The notes under the pieces were generated by a model. That model was not told the origin of the DNA and made no database searches. It worked only from the letters and a program-made list of their open reading frames with translations. A stretch of DNA of 64,000 bases from Mesorhizobium sp. B2-4-3 (GTDB lineage Bacteria > Pseudomonadota > Alphaproteobacteria > Rhizobiales > Rhizobiaceae). The stretch covers positions 1 to 64,000 of the forward strand of contig NZ_VFVL01000010.1 in NCBI RefSeq assembly GCF_006442815.1, in the 5' to 3' direction. Shown here in pieces: positions 33,801 through 43,023 of the stretch (positions are counted from its first letter, which is position 1; every line of letters starts with the position of its first letter). The position numbers and the translations under genes were made by a program.

Positions 33801-34510
33801 GCAGGCTCGTCGTTTCCAACCTGTCGATCAACCGCGCCGAATTGCCGGTCGTCTCGTCGGTCGATCTCACCGCCGAGAGCGGCGCGATCAGCGTGGTGCT
33901 CGGCGCCAATGGCGCCGGCAAGACGACGCTGCTCGAGGGACTGTCCGGCATCATCCCGGTCGCCGGAGGCGCCATCGCCATCGACGGCCGCGAGTTGCAG
34001 AAGGCACGGCCCGGCACCCGCTCGCGCGAAGGGCTCGCCCATGTCGAGCAGGGCCGCACCGTCTTCCGGCAGCTGACGACGGAAGAGAATTTGCGCGTCA
34101 GCCTGCATCCGGGTGCCGACATCGCGGAAGCCTATGCGCTTTTTCCCGAGCTGGTGCAGCGCCGTTCGGTGAAGGCAAGCCTGCTTTCGGGCGGCGAACA
34201 GCAGATGCTGGTCATCGCGCGCGCGCTCCTCACCCGGCCGAAGGTTCTGCTCATCGACGAGATGTCGGCCGGCCTGGCGCCGGTCATCGTCACGCGGCTG
34301 ATGACGGCCGTGCGCAAGCTCGCCGATGACGGACTGGCCGTCGTCCTCGTCGAGCAGTTCGCGGCGCTTGCGCTGTCGATCGGCAACCGCGCCTATGTCA
34401 TGCGCCGCGGCCGCGTCGTCTATGACGGCGATTGCGCGAAGTTGCGCCAATCGCCGGACGAACTGCACCGGCTTTATCTCGGAGGGCAGGAGATGGCTGC
34501 CACGTCCTGA
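33797..34510 (+). CDS. ABC transporter ATPase, LivF type
   Basis: A 237-residue ATPase with Walker A GANGAGKTT near residue 36, signature LLSGGEQQML near 130, Walker B VLLIDEMSAGLAP and the H-loop in VLVEQFA (Gln-Phe in place of the usual His-containing end, as in many LivF proteins). The start overlaps the fusion gene stop by 4 nt (ATGA). It is the last gene of the operon that began at 24176; it ends 6 nt before the stop of the convergent mgtC-family gene, leaving no room for a separate terminator. Confidence 0.92.
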   Translation: MSRLVVSNLSINRAELPVVSSVDLTAESGAISVVLGANGAGKTTLLEGLSGIIPVAGGAIAIDGRELQKARPGTRSREGLAHVEQGRTVFRQLTTEENLRVSLHPGADIAEAYALFPELVQRRSVKASLLSGGEQQMLVIARALLTRPKVLLIDEMSAGLAPVIVTRLMTAVRKLADDGLAVVLVEQFAALALSIGNRAYVMRRGRVVYDGDCAKLRQSPDELHRLYLGGQEMAATS

Positions 34511-34516
34511 TCTTGC

Positions 34517-35242
34517 TCAGGTCGGCTTCTCGCCGATCACTTCGAACCGCTCGACTGCGCAGTGCTCGGCGATCACCGCCAGCACTTCTGTCGAAGGCTC
34601 GACCGCGTCAGGCTGCTTCCATTGAACGTTGAAAGAAAAAACAAAGCGGTCGCGGCCGGCGTCGTGCTCCATGCCGACGAAGCGCGCGTCATAGCCGAGG
34701 GGGCGCACCATGTCCCCGATGTCGGGCGGCGAACTGTTCGGCCATGAGACCGAAAGGATAGCTTTGTGATCGCGAGAAATCTTCAAATCGACCCACTTCA
34801 GGGCTTGCAGGGTCACCAGCGTCAGCACGGTCGCGATTGCGCCGAGCCCGTACTGGCCACCGCCGAAAGCGAGGCCGATCATGGTCATGATCCACATCGT
34901 GGCGGCGGTTGTGACGCCGGTGACGAGATCGCCTCGCCGCAGGATCGCGCCGCCGCCGATGAAGCCGACGCCGGTGAGCACGCCGAGCGGAAATCGCATG
35001 ACGTCCATGCGCACAAAGGAATCCGGCCCTTTGCCGGAAACATCGAGCAGCATGTTGGCCTGGACCATGGCCACGCAGGCCGCCAAGCCGACCAGAATGG
35101 TTGTCCTCAGCCCGGCGGAATGCCCGCGCGCCTCACGATTCAAGCCTATGAGAAAGCCTGCCAGCAGCGTGACCAAGAGCCGCCCGACGAGGTCAGACCA
35201 GGTCGGATGAAGCGGCATGTCGCAGCAAAGGGTCTCGAACAT
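34517..35242 (-). CDS. MgtC/SapB-family membrane protein
   Basis: A 241-residue membrane protein. The N-terminal MgtC domain has about four membrane segments, with the conserved LIGLNREARGHSAGLRTTIL near 32-51 and GVGFIGGGAILRRGD near 90-105. The C-terminal soluble part (about 150-241) is ACT-like. The family is linked to magnesium limitation and acid tolerance, though in some bacteria it regulates the ATP synthase. Two starts are possible, ATG at 35242 and ATG at 35218 (MPLHPTW); neither has a strong ribosome site. No magnesium riboswitch was recognised upstream. Confidence 0.85.
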   Translation of the reverse strand: MFETLCCDMPLHPTWSDLVGRLLVTLLAGFLIGLNREARGHSAGLRTTILVGLAACVAMVQANMLLDVSGKGPDSFVRMDVMRFPLGVLTGVGFIGGGAILRRGDLVTGVTTAATMWIMTMIGLAFGGGQYGLGAIATVLTLVTLQALKWVDLKISRDHKAILSVSWPNSSPPDIGDMVRPLGYDARFVGMEHDAGRDRFVFSFNVQWKQPDAVEPSTEVLAVIAEHCAVERFEVIGEKPT

Positions 35243-35356
35243 GGTTTCGACAGGGCGGTGAAAGGTCGCCGCGCCTCAGTTTCGTCTGCGACGTTCAACC
35301 GGCGGAGCCGGTGATGGTTCCTTGGCGCAACCCCGGCTTTTCGCGGGCGACAACCC

Positions 35357-35515
35357 TCAATGCGCGGTGAGACTGAGCACCAGCGCCAGCACCACGATAC
35401 CGACCAGCCCTGCGATGAAGATGATGCGTTGCGCGCGCGTACGCAGGATGATCTCGCCCTGCCGGACATTCTGGCCGGAGAAAACCGGCCCTTCGTCGTC
35501 GCGATCCTTGCTCAT
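35357..35515 (-). CDS. 52-residue single-pass membrane protein
   Basis: A small gene with a strong ribosome site, GGAG 6 nt before the ATG. The protein begins MSKDRDDEGPVFSGQNVRQG, then has a positively charged RTRAQR turn and one C-terminal membrane helix (IIFIAGLVGIVVLALVLSL), ending LTAH. The charge pattern (hydrophilic N-terminus, positive residues before the helix) is that of a tail-anchored inner-membrane protein. I recall similar short proteins in other rhizobia, sometimes annotated as permease fragments, but no function is known to me. A hairpin with ACCGGC-GGA-GCCGGT at 35299-35313 lies downstream as a possible terminator. Confidence 0.75.
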   Translation of the reverse strand: MSKDRDDEGPVFSGQNVRQGEIILRTRAQRIIFIAGLVGIVVLALVLSLTAH

Positions 35516-35586
35516 GACATGCTCCTTCCCTTCGATGGGTGCGGAAGGTCTCTGAGCAGGAACCGATTTGTCGGCTTGAAGTTCCG

Positions 35587-35637
35587 CCCCGCTTCGGCGG
35601 GGTACATGCCCGCGACCGGGATCGAACCGGTCGCGGG
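35587..35637. terminator. Twin hairpins after fba
   Basis: Reading on the minus strand after the fba stop, an 11-bp stem is formed by 35609-35619 and 35627-35637 (CCCGCGACCGG with CCGGTCGCGGG, 7-nt loop). A second, 6-bp stem lies at 35587-35592 and 35597-35602, with TTCG as loop on the plus strand. Neither has a long T-run. The T-arm-like TTCGATC loop is a coincidence of the palindrome and not part of a tRNA. Confidence 0.6.
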
Positions 35638-35648
35638 GATTGATCGGC

Positions 35649-36713
35649 TCAGCCGAACTTCGGGTCGAGGCTGCCCGATTTGTAGCGCTTGGCCATGTCG
35701 GCCAGCGGGATCGGCTTGATCTTCGGCGCGTTGCCGGCGGTGCCGAACTGTTCGAAGCGCTCCTTGCAGAGCTTCTTCATCGCGGCCATCGCCGGCGTCA
35801 GATATTTGCGTGGATCGAATTCCGACGGGTTCTCGGTCAGCACCTTGCGGATGGCGCCGGTCAGCGCCATGCGGTTGTCGGTGTCGATGTTGATCTTGCG
35901 CACGCCATGCTTGATGCCGCGCTGGATCTCTTCCACCGGCACGCCCCAGGTCGGCTTCATCTGGCCGCCATATTTGTTGATGATCTCCTGCAAGTCCTCC
36001 GGCACCGAGGACGAGCCATGCATGACGAGATGCATGTTGGGCAGGCGGCGGTGGATCTCCTCGATCACGTTCATCGCCAGCACCGCGCCGTCTGGCTTGC
36101 GCGAGAATTTATAGGCGCCGTGGCTGGTGCCCATGGCCACCGCCAGCGCGTCGACATGCGTGTCGCGCACGAACTGCTCGGCCTGCACCGGATCGGTCAG
36201 CAACTGGTCATGGCTGATCGCGCCCTCGACGCCGTGGCCGTCCTCCTGCTCGCCGCCGCCGCTTTCCAGCGAGCCGAGCACGCCGATCTCGCCTTCCACC
36301 GAGACGCCGCCCCAATGCGCCATGTCGACGACGCGCCGCGTGATGCCGGAATTATAGGCGTAGTCGGCCGGCGACTTGCCGTCCTCCTTCAGCGAGCCGT
36401 CCATCATCACCGAGGTGAAGCCGTACTGGATGGCGGTGACGCAGGTGGCTTCGTTGTTGCCGTGGTCGAGATGCATGCAGACCGGGATGTCGGGATGGAT
36501 CTCGACCAGCGCGTCGATCAGCTTGGCCAGCACCACGTCATTGGCGTAGGCACGCGCGCCGCGGCTGGCCTGCAGGATGACCGGCGACTTGGTCTCCTCC
36601 GCCGCCTCCATGATGGCGAGGCCTTGTTCCATATTGTTCATGTTGAAGGCAGGCACGCCATAGCCATGTTCGGCGGCATGGTCGAGCAATTGTCTCAGTG
36701 TGATGCGAGCCAA
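35649..36713 (-). CDS. fba: Class II fructose-bisphosphate aldolase, TTG start
   Basis: A zinc-dependent aldolase of glycolysis/gluconeogenesis, 354 residues. A TTG at 36713 gives [12 protein letters not shown], the expected N-terminus for the CbbA/Fba group, with a GGAG about 9 nt upstream; the frame continues 5' as far as 36836 without family similarity. Metal and substrate residues are visible in MHLDHGNN (His), [11 protein letters not shown] (Glu), [11 protein letters not shown] (His) and [11 protein letters not shown] (His). The [15 protein letters not shown] stretch is typical. It is a single gene with its own terminator region; rhizobia depend on this enzyme for gluconeogenesis. Confidence 0.93.
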   Translation of the reverse strand: MARITLRQLLDHAAEHGYGVPAFNMNNMEQGLAIMEAAEETKSPVILQASRGARAYANDVVLAKLIDALVEIHPDIPVCMHLDHGNNEATCVTAIQYGFTSVMMDGSLKEDGKSPADYAYNSGITRRVVDMAHWGGVSVEGEIGVLGSLESGGGEQEDGHGVEGAISHDQLLTDPVQAEQFVRDTHVDALAVAMGTSHGAYKFSRKPDGAVLAMNVIEEIHRRLPNMHLVMHGSSSVPEDLQEIINKYGGQMKPTWGVPVEEIQRGIKHGVRKINIDTDNRMALTGAIRKVLTENPSEFDPRKYLTPAMAAMKKLCKERFEQFGTAGNAPKIKPIPLADMAKRYKSGSLDPKFG

Positions 36714-36870
36714 CGAATAGTCTCCGTATCTGGTTCGAGCCCGTGTTTGAAAAGGCCGCCCGGACGTCGGGCGGCCCCGTTGCTTCTGGCCGGATTTCGG
36801 AGCTACCGCAACCTTTCGGAGCCTTTTCGGCCGCAATTCTTGTTGCAGGGCTGAAATCCGCCTTGTCGAG

Positions 36871-36975
36871 GCTAAAGCGCGTCGCGCTGAAACGGATTCA
36901 GGCGCCGCGCTTTAGGTTTTTGCTTTCATGCATGTCGTTCTCCCAAAACCGCTGCGCACTTTTGGGCGACATGCA

Positions 36976-36976
<1 letters not shown>
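36871..36976. repeat. Dispersed intergenic palindrome, family C, full copy
   Basis: Two palindromes in a row. GCTAAAGCGCG pairs with CGCGCTTTAG across 36871-36915, and GCATGTCG at 36930-36937 pairs with CGACATGC at 36967-36974. Inside the second is a CAAAACCGCTGCGCACTTTT core whose complement resembles the GTGTGAAGCGGTTTT core of the copy at 50545-50595. It fills most of the gap between fba and ribH and abuts the ribH stop. Confidence 0.65.
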
Positions 36977-37668
<692 letters not shown>

Positions 37669-37727
37669 ATTAACGCACGTTTTATGGGAGAGCAGGGCAA
37701 TAGTGTCAACTGGCGATGATATCGCGG

Positions 37728-37886
37728 TCGTCATCCTAGGGCGGAGCAAGGAGCGAAGCGACGCGCGCAGACCCTAGGATCCATGCCGTGGCGCTAAGGC
37801 ATTGCAACGGTTACAGAATTCTGCACCGTTGCGCTCGATGACGGAGGTCACGGCATGGATTCTCGGGTCAAGCCCGAGAATGACGA
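37728..37886. repeat. Dispersed intergenic element, family B, copy 1
   Basis: A 159-bp element bounded by TCGTCATCCTAGGG and GAGAATGACGA in inverted orientation. Inside, CCTAGGATCCATGCCGTG and CACGGCATGGATTCTCGGG form long opposed arms. Copies with the same order of words lie at 46143-46326 and 53468-53689; the arms are conserved and the central part differs. It occupies the gap between the ribH leader and mtnA. Confidence 0.75.
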
Positions 37887-37907
37887 CGTGCTGGAGAGAT
37901 CAGCTAG

Positions 37908-39002
37908 TCACCCACGCTCCGGAAACATTGCCTTCAACCCTTCGCGCGAGGCCTTGGCCACGCCTCGCTCGGTGATCAGCCCGGTCACCAGCCGCGCCGG
38001 CGTCACGTCGAAGGCGGGGTTGGCCGCCGGCGTCGCGTCCGGCGAGACGCGCACCTGGGCGATCTTGCCGTCGGAAGTCTTGCCCCAGACCAGCGAAACC
38101 TCGTCGCCCGAGCGCTCCTCTATCGGGATTTCCTTCAGCCCATCGGCAACCGTCCAGTCGATGGTGGGCGAGGGGAGCGCGACATAGAAGGGCACGTCGT
38201 TGTCGGCTGCGGCCAAAGCCTTCAGGTAGGTGCCGATCTTGTTGCAGACATCGCCATTGGCCGTGGTGCGGTCGGTGCCGACGATCACCATGTCGATGTC
38301 GCCATGCTGCATCAGATGGCCGCCGGCATTGTCGACGATCAGCGTGTGCGGCACGCCGTGCCCGGCCATCTCCCAGGCGGTCAACTGGGCGCCCTGGTTG
38401 CGCGGCCTCGTCTCGTCGACATAGACATGCACCGGGATGCCGGCCTCCATCGCCAGATAGATCGGCGCGGTGGCGGTGCCGTAGTCGACCGTCGCCAGCC
38501 AGCCGGCATTGCAATGGGTCAGGATGTTGACCGTTTCGCCCGGCTTCTTGCGCGCGGCGATCTGCTTGATGATCGCAAGTCCGTTCTCGCCGATGGCGCG
38601 GTTCAGCCCGACATCCTCGTCGGCGATTGCGGCGGCGCGCCGGTAAGCGGCTTCCGCGCGCTCTGCGGGTGCAATCGGCTTGAGATGCCGTCGCATCTCG
38701 TCCAGCGCCCAGCGCAGATTGATCGCCGTCGGCCGCGTCTTGTTGAGCGTCTCCCACACCGCGTCGAGCGCTTCGTCAGATGCATCGTCTTTCATCTGTA
38801 TGGCGACGCCGTAGGCGGCGGTGACGCCGATCAGCGGCGCGCCGCGCACCCACATGTCGCGGATCGCGGTGGCGATGCCGGCAACCGTTCCGATCGTCTC
38901 GATGCGGAACTCGTGCGGCAGCCAGCGCTGGTCGATGATCTCGACCGACCGCTTGTCGTCGCTCAGCCAGATGGTGCGGTAGTGGCGTTCGCCGACGTTC
39001 AA
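37908..39002 (-). CDS. mtnA: S-methyl-5-thioribose-1-phosphate isomerase
   Basis: The second step of methylthioribose salvage, converting the aldose phosphate to methylthioribulose-1-phosphate. The 364-residue protein belongs to the eIF2B-like isomerases, with [15 protein letters not shown] near 53-67, the catalytic cysteine in [17 protein letters not shown] near 160-176 and the catalytic aspartate in [20 protein letters not shown] (about 240). The ATG overlaps the mtnK stop by 4 nt, so kinase and isomerase are translationally coupled. Genes for the later steps (mtnB, C, D) are not in the window. Confidence 0.94.
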   Translation of the reverse strand: MNVGERHYRTIWLSDDKRSVEIIDQRWLPHEFRIETIGTVAGIATAIRDMWVRGAPLIGVTAAYGVAIQMKDDASDEALDAVWETLNKTRPTAINLRWALDEMRRHLKPIAPAERAEAAYRRAAAIADEDVGLNRAIGENGLAIIKQIAARKKPGETVNILTHCNAGWLATVDYGTATAPIYLAMEAGIPVHVYVDETRPRNQGAQLTAWEMAGHGVPHTLIVDNAGGHLMQHGDIDMVIVGTDRTTANGDVCNKIGTYLKALAAADNDVPFYVALPSPTIDWTVADGLKEIPIEERSGDEVSLVWGKTSDGKIAQVRVSPDATPAANPAFDVTPARLVTGLITERGVAKASREGLKAMFPERG

Positions 39003-40267
39003 ATTCGCTTCTCCTGTTCGATCAGCGCGGCCAGATTGTTGACCTCGTCGATGCTGTGGATCTGGCGCCGGTTGACGGCGATGTGGCGGCCGAAGCGCAA
39101 AGCCTTGGCCTCACATCTGGCGCGCAGGTCTTGATCGGCAATAGCCTCGAAATCGGCATTGTGGGCGAGGCCGAGGATGCGCCGGTGCACCTCGATGCCG
39201 GCGAAGCCGAGCAGGTCGTCCCAGATGGAATGCAGCATATGGTCGAGCGCCTGCTCGGAGCCAAGCAGGTCGCCCTGATCCTCGAACAGGCTCCTCTGGT
39301 AGAGCATGCCGGTGCGCTCGGTCCGCCACAGATTGGCGAACTCGGCGCGGAACACTGTCCAGGTCTCGGCGGTGACACCGAGCAGATAGGCGCGCATCGG
39401 TGCGCGGCTGCCCTTGTCCTCATGGCCGCGCTGCGAGAAGAAGGCCATCCAGAAATTGGCGAGCAGCATGCCGACGTCGAAGGCGATCGGGCCATAGAAG
39501 GCGAACTCCGGATCGATCATCCGGGTCTCGCTGTCGGTCACCATGATCGAGCCCGAATGCAGGTCGCCATGCAGCAGCGTCTCGGCATTGGCGGCGAACA
39601 GATGTTTTAGCCGCTGCGCCTCGACCTTGAGGTCGCGGTCGGCGCGCAATTCGGCGACGAGGCTGTCGAGTTGCGGCGACGTATGCCTGTTCAACTTGGC
39701 ATCAAAATACGGGTCGGAAAACACCAGATCCTCGGTAATGCCGCAAAGCTCGACATTGTCGGCAAACAGCGCCAGATCCGCCTTGCGGCCCTTGGTCGGC
39801 ATGTGCAGGTCGGAACCGCGGAACAGCGTGCGGGCCATGAACAGGCCGATGTCGCGCGCGATATTCGGCAATTCGCGGCCGTCGATCAGCGCGCGCCGCA
39901 GGATAATGTGCGGCGGCGCCAGGTACTCCATCACGATCAGCGCCTGGGCCTCGTCGAAATGATAGATCGCCGGCACCGAGCCGGGCGCTCGGCGCTCCTG
40001 CCTGGTCAGCGCATGATATTCGAAGAAGGAGCGTTTCAAGGGCAGCGGCCAGCTGTCGCCGACCAGCCGCACATAGGGCAGCGCCTGTTTGACCACCGCG
40101 GCGCCTTGGTCGCCCTCGACGATGAACACAAGGTTGAGATTGCCGTCGCCGACCTCGCGTACCTTCCAGTGGCTGGCGTCCCTGCCGATGCGCTCGGTCA
40201 GCGCCGCGGTCTCGCCAAGGCGCTTCGGCAGCGTCTCCACCGACAATGCTTCGAACTTCCCGATCAT
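38999..40267 (-). CDS. mtnK: 5-methylthioribose kinase
   Basis: Phosphorylates methylthioribose with ATP, first step of salvage. It is a 422-residue protein-kinase-like small-molecule kinase: the nucleotide loop [14 protein letters not shown] lies near residue 40, the ATP lysine in [10 protein letters not shown], the Brenner motif is [13 protein letters not shown] and the metal-binding aspartate is in [17 protein letters not shown]. The ATG at 40267 has GGAGGGAGAG just upstream. First gene of the leftward mtnK-mtnA pair; divergent from a sugar-type ABC transporter across a gap carrying a 29-bp palindrome. Confidence 0.94.
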   Translation of the reverse strand: MIGKFEALSVETLPKRLGETAALTERIGRDASHWKVREVGDGNLNLVFIVEGDQGAAVVKQALPYVRLVGDSWPLPLKRSFFEYHALTRQERRAPGSVPAIYHFDEAQALIVMEYLAPPHIILRRALIDGRELPNIARDIGLFMARTLFRGSDLHMPTKGRKADLALFADNVELCGITEDLVFSDPYFDAKLNRHTSPQLDSLVAELRADRDLKVEAQRLKHLFAANAETLLHGDLHSGSIMVTDSETRMIDPEFAFYGPIAFDVGMLLANFWMAFFSQRGHEDKGSRAPMRAYLLGVTAETWTVFRAEFANLWRTERTGMLYQRSLFEDQGDLLGSEQALDHMLHSIWDDLLGFAGIEVHRRILGLAHNADFEAIADQDLRARCEAKALRFGRHIAVNRRQIHSIDEVNNLAALIEQEKRI

Positions 40268-40321
40268 GCTCTCCCTCCTGCGCGTGGTTTCCGACGATAG
40301 CGGAGCCACGGCGGCGGGGCC

Positions 40322-40384
40322 AAGCTAGGAAGCGATCTGGCAAATGTCAATCGTGTTGACAATTGCCGAACGAGCCCATAGCGT
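40322..40384. promoter_or_regulatory. Divergent mtnK / ABC transporter promoters in a 29-bp palindrome
   Basis: GGCAAATGTCAA (40339-40350) and TTGACAATTGCC (40356-40367) are complementary at 11 of 12 positions around a 5-nt centre. Each arm contains a -35 box: TTGACA at 40356-40361 for the rightward genes, followed after 17 nt by TAGCGT, and TTGACA on the minus strand at 40350-40345, followed after 17 nt by TAGCTT. The two promoters are therefore mirror images, and a dimeric repressor on the palindrome would block both. Confidence 0.75.
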
Positions 40385-40403
40385 CACGATCCGGGAGGAA
40401 CGG

Positions 40404-41915
40404 ATGGGCGCAGATGCCGTGTTCCATGTGGAGGGCCTGAGGAAATCCTTCGGCCAGAACGAGGTGCTTGGCGGCATCTCGCTCGACCTCTTTGCAGGCG
40501 AGGTGACCGTGCTGATGGGCGCCAACGGCGCCGGCAAATCCACCTTGGTGAAGGTCGTCAGCGGCGTCTACGAACACGGCGCAGGCTCGATGCGGCTCGC
40601 CGGCAAGGCCTTCGATCCGCAGACCCCCGCCGAGGCCATTCGCGCCGGCGTCGTCACCGTGCACCAGAACATCAATGACGGCGTGGTCGCCGACCTCGAT
40701 GTCGCCACCAACCTGACGCTCGACCGGTTGAGCGGCAAAGGCGCGTCGTTGCTTTTCAAGCCTGCCAATGTCCGCGCCGAAGCGAGAGCCGTCGCGGACC
40801 GCATGGGACTTGCCATCGACCTCAGGGCGCGCGTCAGCGACTTGTCGTTGGCGGATCGGCAGATGGTGGCCATCGCTCGCGCCATGGCGCATCAGCCCAA
40901 GGTCCTGATCCTCGACGAGCCGACCTCCTCGCTGTCGAGCGCCGAGGCCGACCGGCTGTTCTCGCTGATCGACCGCCTGCGCGGGCAGGGCGTCGCCATC
41001 CTCTATATCTCGCATCGCATGTCCGACATCCGGCGTCTCGCCGACCGTATCGTGTCGATGCGCGACGGCGTGGTCTCCGGGATTTTCGACCAGAAGCCGC
41101 TCGACTATGAGGGCGCCGTGAACGCAATGCTCGGTCGCAAGATCCACCTCGACAGGGTCGTGGCCAGAAGCTCGGCGCGCGCGGTCTTCACCGCCGAGGG
41201 CCTGCAACTCGCGCATGGAGCAAAGCCGATCTCGATGACGCTCGGCGCCGGCGAGGTGGTGGCGATAACCGGCCTTGTCGGCGTCGGCAAGACGGCGCTG
41301 GCGGAGACGCTGTTCGGTGTGCGCCGGCCGCTCGCCGGCACCATGCATATGGACGGCAAGCCCTATGCGCCGGGCTCGGCGCGCGAAGCGATCGCCGCCG
41401 GCGTCTTCCTGGTCGCCAAGGACCGCGCCGCGAGCGGCATCGTCGGCGGCTTCAACATCGAACGCAACATCAGCCTGCCGTTCCTCAAGCGCATGTCGGG
41501 TCTCGGTGTCATGAAGAAACGTGCCGAGCGCGTCGCCGCCCGCCGCCAGATCGACGAGCTCGGCATCGTTTGCCGCTCCGAGAAGGACGAGCTGTCGGCG
41601 CTGTCCGGCGGCAACCAGCAGAAGGTGATGGTGGCGCGCTGGATGTCGCAGGCCTCGCGTCTGTTCATCCTCGACGAGCCTTTCCAGGGCGTCGACATCT
41701 CGGCGCGCCGCGACATCGCCGCCAAGCTGAGGGCAAGCGCCGACGGCCGCGCGACGCTGATCTTCGTCACCGAGATCGACGAGGCGCTGGAGACCGCCGA
41801 CCGCATCCTGGTGATGTCGGAACATACGATCGTCGGCGAGCACCGCAACGCCGAGATCGACCTCGACCGACTGCTGGCGGAAGTGGCCGGCGGGCCGCTT
41901 CACAGCGCGGCGTGA
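40404..41915 (+). CDS. Sugar-type ABC transporter ATPase, probable methylthioribose importer
   Basis: A double ATPase of the ribose/xylose (CUT2) class, 503 residues. The N-terminal domain has Walker A GANGAGKST near 38-46 and Walker B VLILDEPTSS; the C-terminal domain has GLVGVGKTA in place of Walker A, LSGGNQQKV and LFILDEPFQGVD. The first signature is LSLADRQM, weakened as in many of this class. ATG at 40404 has GGAGG 5 nt upstream. The divergent placement with shared control next to mtnK-mtnA makes methylthioribose the likely substrate; this is inference from context. Confidence 0.9.
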   Translation: MGADAVFHVEGLRKSFGQNEVLGGISLDLFAGEVTVLMGANGAGKSTLVKVVSGVYEHGAGSMRLAGKAFDPQTPAEAIRAGVVTVHQNINDGVVADLDVATNLTLDRLSGKGASLLFKPANVRAEARAVADRMGLAIDLRARVSDLSLADRQMVAIARAMAHQPKVLILDEPTSSLSSAEADRLFSLIDRLRGQGVAILYISHRMSDIRRLADRIVSMRDGVVSGIFDQKPLDYEGAVNAMLGRKIHLDRVVARSSARAVFTAEGLQLAHGAKPISMTLGAGEVVAITGLVGVGKTALAETLFGVRRPLAGTMHMDGKPYAPGSAREAIAAGVFLVAKDRAASGIVGGFNIERNISLPFLKRMSGLGVMKKRAERVAARRQIDELGIVCRSEKDELSALSGGNQQKVMVARWMSQASRLFILDEPFQGVDISARRDIAAKLRASADGRATLIFVTEIDEALETADRILVMSEHTIVGEHRNAEIDLDRLLAEVAGGPLHSAA

Positions 41916-41947
41916 GATCGCGGGATGAAGAGACTCGGAGTGCAGGC

Positions 41948-42988
41948 ATGAGTTCCAGTTTGGCGGGCAGGGCAACGGCGCGGGAGCGTTCGATGACACT
42001 GCGCGACTACGCCATCCGCTACGGCTTCATCGTCCTGCTGGTCGGGCTGATCGCCTATTTCGCTGTTGCAGCCGATGGCTTCGCCTCGCCGCAGAGCGCC
42101 GTCTTCATCTTCCAGTCGGTGGCCATCACCGGCGTGCTGGCGCTCGGCGTCACCGCGACGCTCGTCGTCGGCGGTTTCGACCTGTCGATCGGCTCCGTCG
42201 CCACCAGCGCCATGATGGCGGCCTCCTACGCCATGGTCGTGCTGGAGCAGAACGCCATCGTCGCCGTCATCGCCTGCCTTGTCATCGGCGTCATCGTCGG
42301 CCTGATCAATGGCTGGCTGATCGTCTATATGCGCGTGCCCGATCTGCTGGCGACGCTCGGCATGATGTTCCTGCTGCTCGGCCTGCAGCGCATCCCGACG
42401 GAAGGCCGCTCGATCGCCACCGGCATGACCATGCCCGACGGCTCGGTCGCCAACGGCAAGTTCTCGGAAGCCTTCCTGGCGCTCGGCCGCCACCGCATCG
42501 ACTTCTTCATCCCGAACCTGATCCCGGTCTCGGTGGTGGTGCTCGTCGTGCTCGCGGTGCTGATCTGGTTCTTCCTCGAATACACCCGCTTCGGCCGCAT
42601 GATGTATGCCGTCGGCAGCAATGAGAGGGCGGCCGAGCTCGCCGGCGCGCCTGTCAAGGCATACAAAATCTGGGCCTATGTGATTTCGGGAGTTTTTGCC
42701 TCGATCGGCGGGATTTTACTCGCCGCCCGGCTTGGACGCGGCGACATCGCCTCGGGTAATAATCTCTTGCTCGACGCAGTCGCGGCGGCGCTCATCGGCT
42801 ACGCGGTGCTTGGAGCGGCCAAGCCCAACGCCTTCGGCACGGCCGTCGGCGCGGTGTTCGTCGGCGTCCTGCTGCAAGGCCTGACGATGATGAACGCGCC
42901 TTACTACACGCAGGATTTCGTCAAGGGCGCGGTGCTTGTCGTCGCCCTTGTCTTCACCTTCGCCCTTTCCGGCAGGGGCAAGAGATAG
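41948..42988 (+). CDS. Sugar-type ABC transporter permease
   Basis: A 346-residue CUT2 (RbsC-like) permease with about ten membrane segments. Conserved family stretches are VGGFDLSIGSVATSAMMAAS near 73-92 and FGRMMYAVGSNERAAELAG near 216-234 followed by the cytoplasmic coupling loop. The ATG at 41948 is 32 nt after the ATPase gene; a second ATG at 41993 (MTLRDYAI) is possible. Middle gene of the three-gene transporter operon beside mtnK. Confidence 0.9.
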   Translation: MSSSLAGRATARERSMTLRDYAIRYGFIVLLVGLIAYFAVAADGFASPQSAVFIFQSVAITGVLALGVTATLVVGGFDLSIGSVATSAMMAASYAMVVLEQNAIVAVIACLVIGVIVGLINGWLIVYMRVPDLLATLGMMFLLLGLQRIPTEGRSIATGMTMPDGSVANGKFSEAFLALGRHRIDFFIPNLIPVSVVVLVVLAVLIWFFLEYTRFGRMMYAVGSNERAAELAGAPVKAYKIWAYVISGVFASIGGILLAARLGRGDIASGNNLLLDAVAAALIGYAVLGAAKPNAFGTAVGAVFVGVLLQGLTMMNAPYYTQDFVKGAVLVVALVFTFALSGRGKR

Positions 42989-43023
42989 TTTCGACCGGGG
43001 CATAACAAATGGAGGAAAACGAA

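Noticed and set aside
35600-35640. A tRNA-like T-arm (TTCGATC in a GC stem)
   Set aside because: The stem is 11 bp and perfectly palindromic, and no acceptor, D-arm or anticodon arm can be drawn around it. It is better explained as the hairpin after fba.
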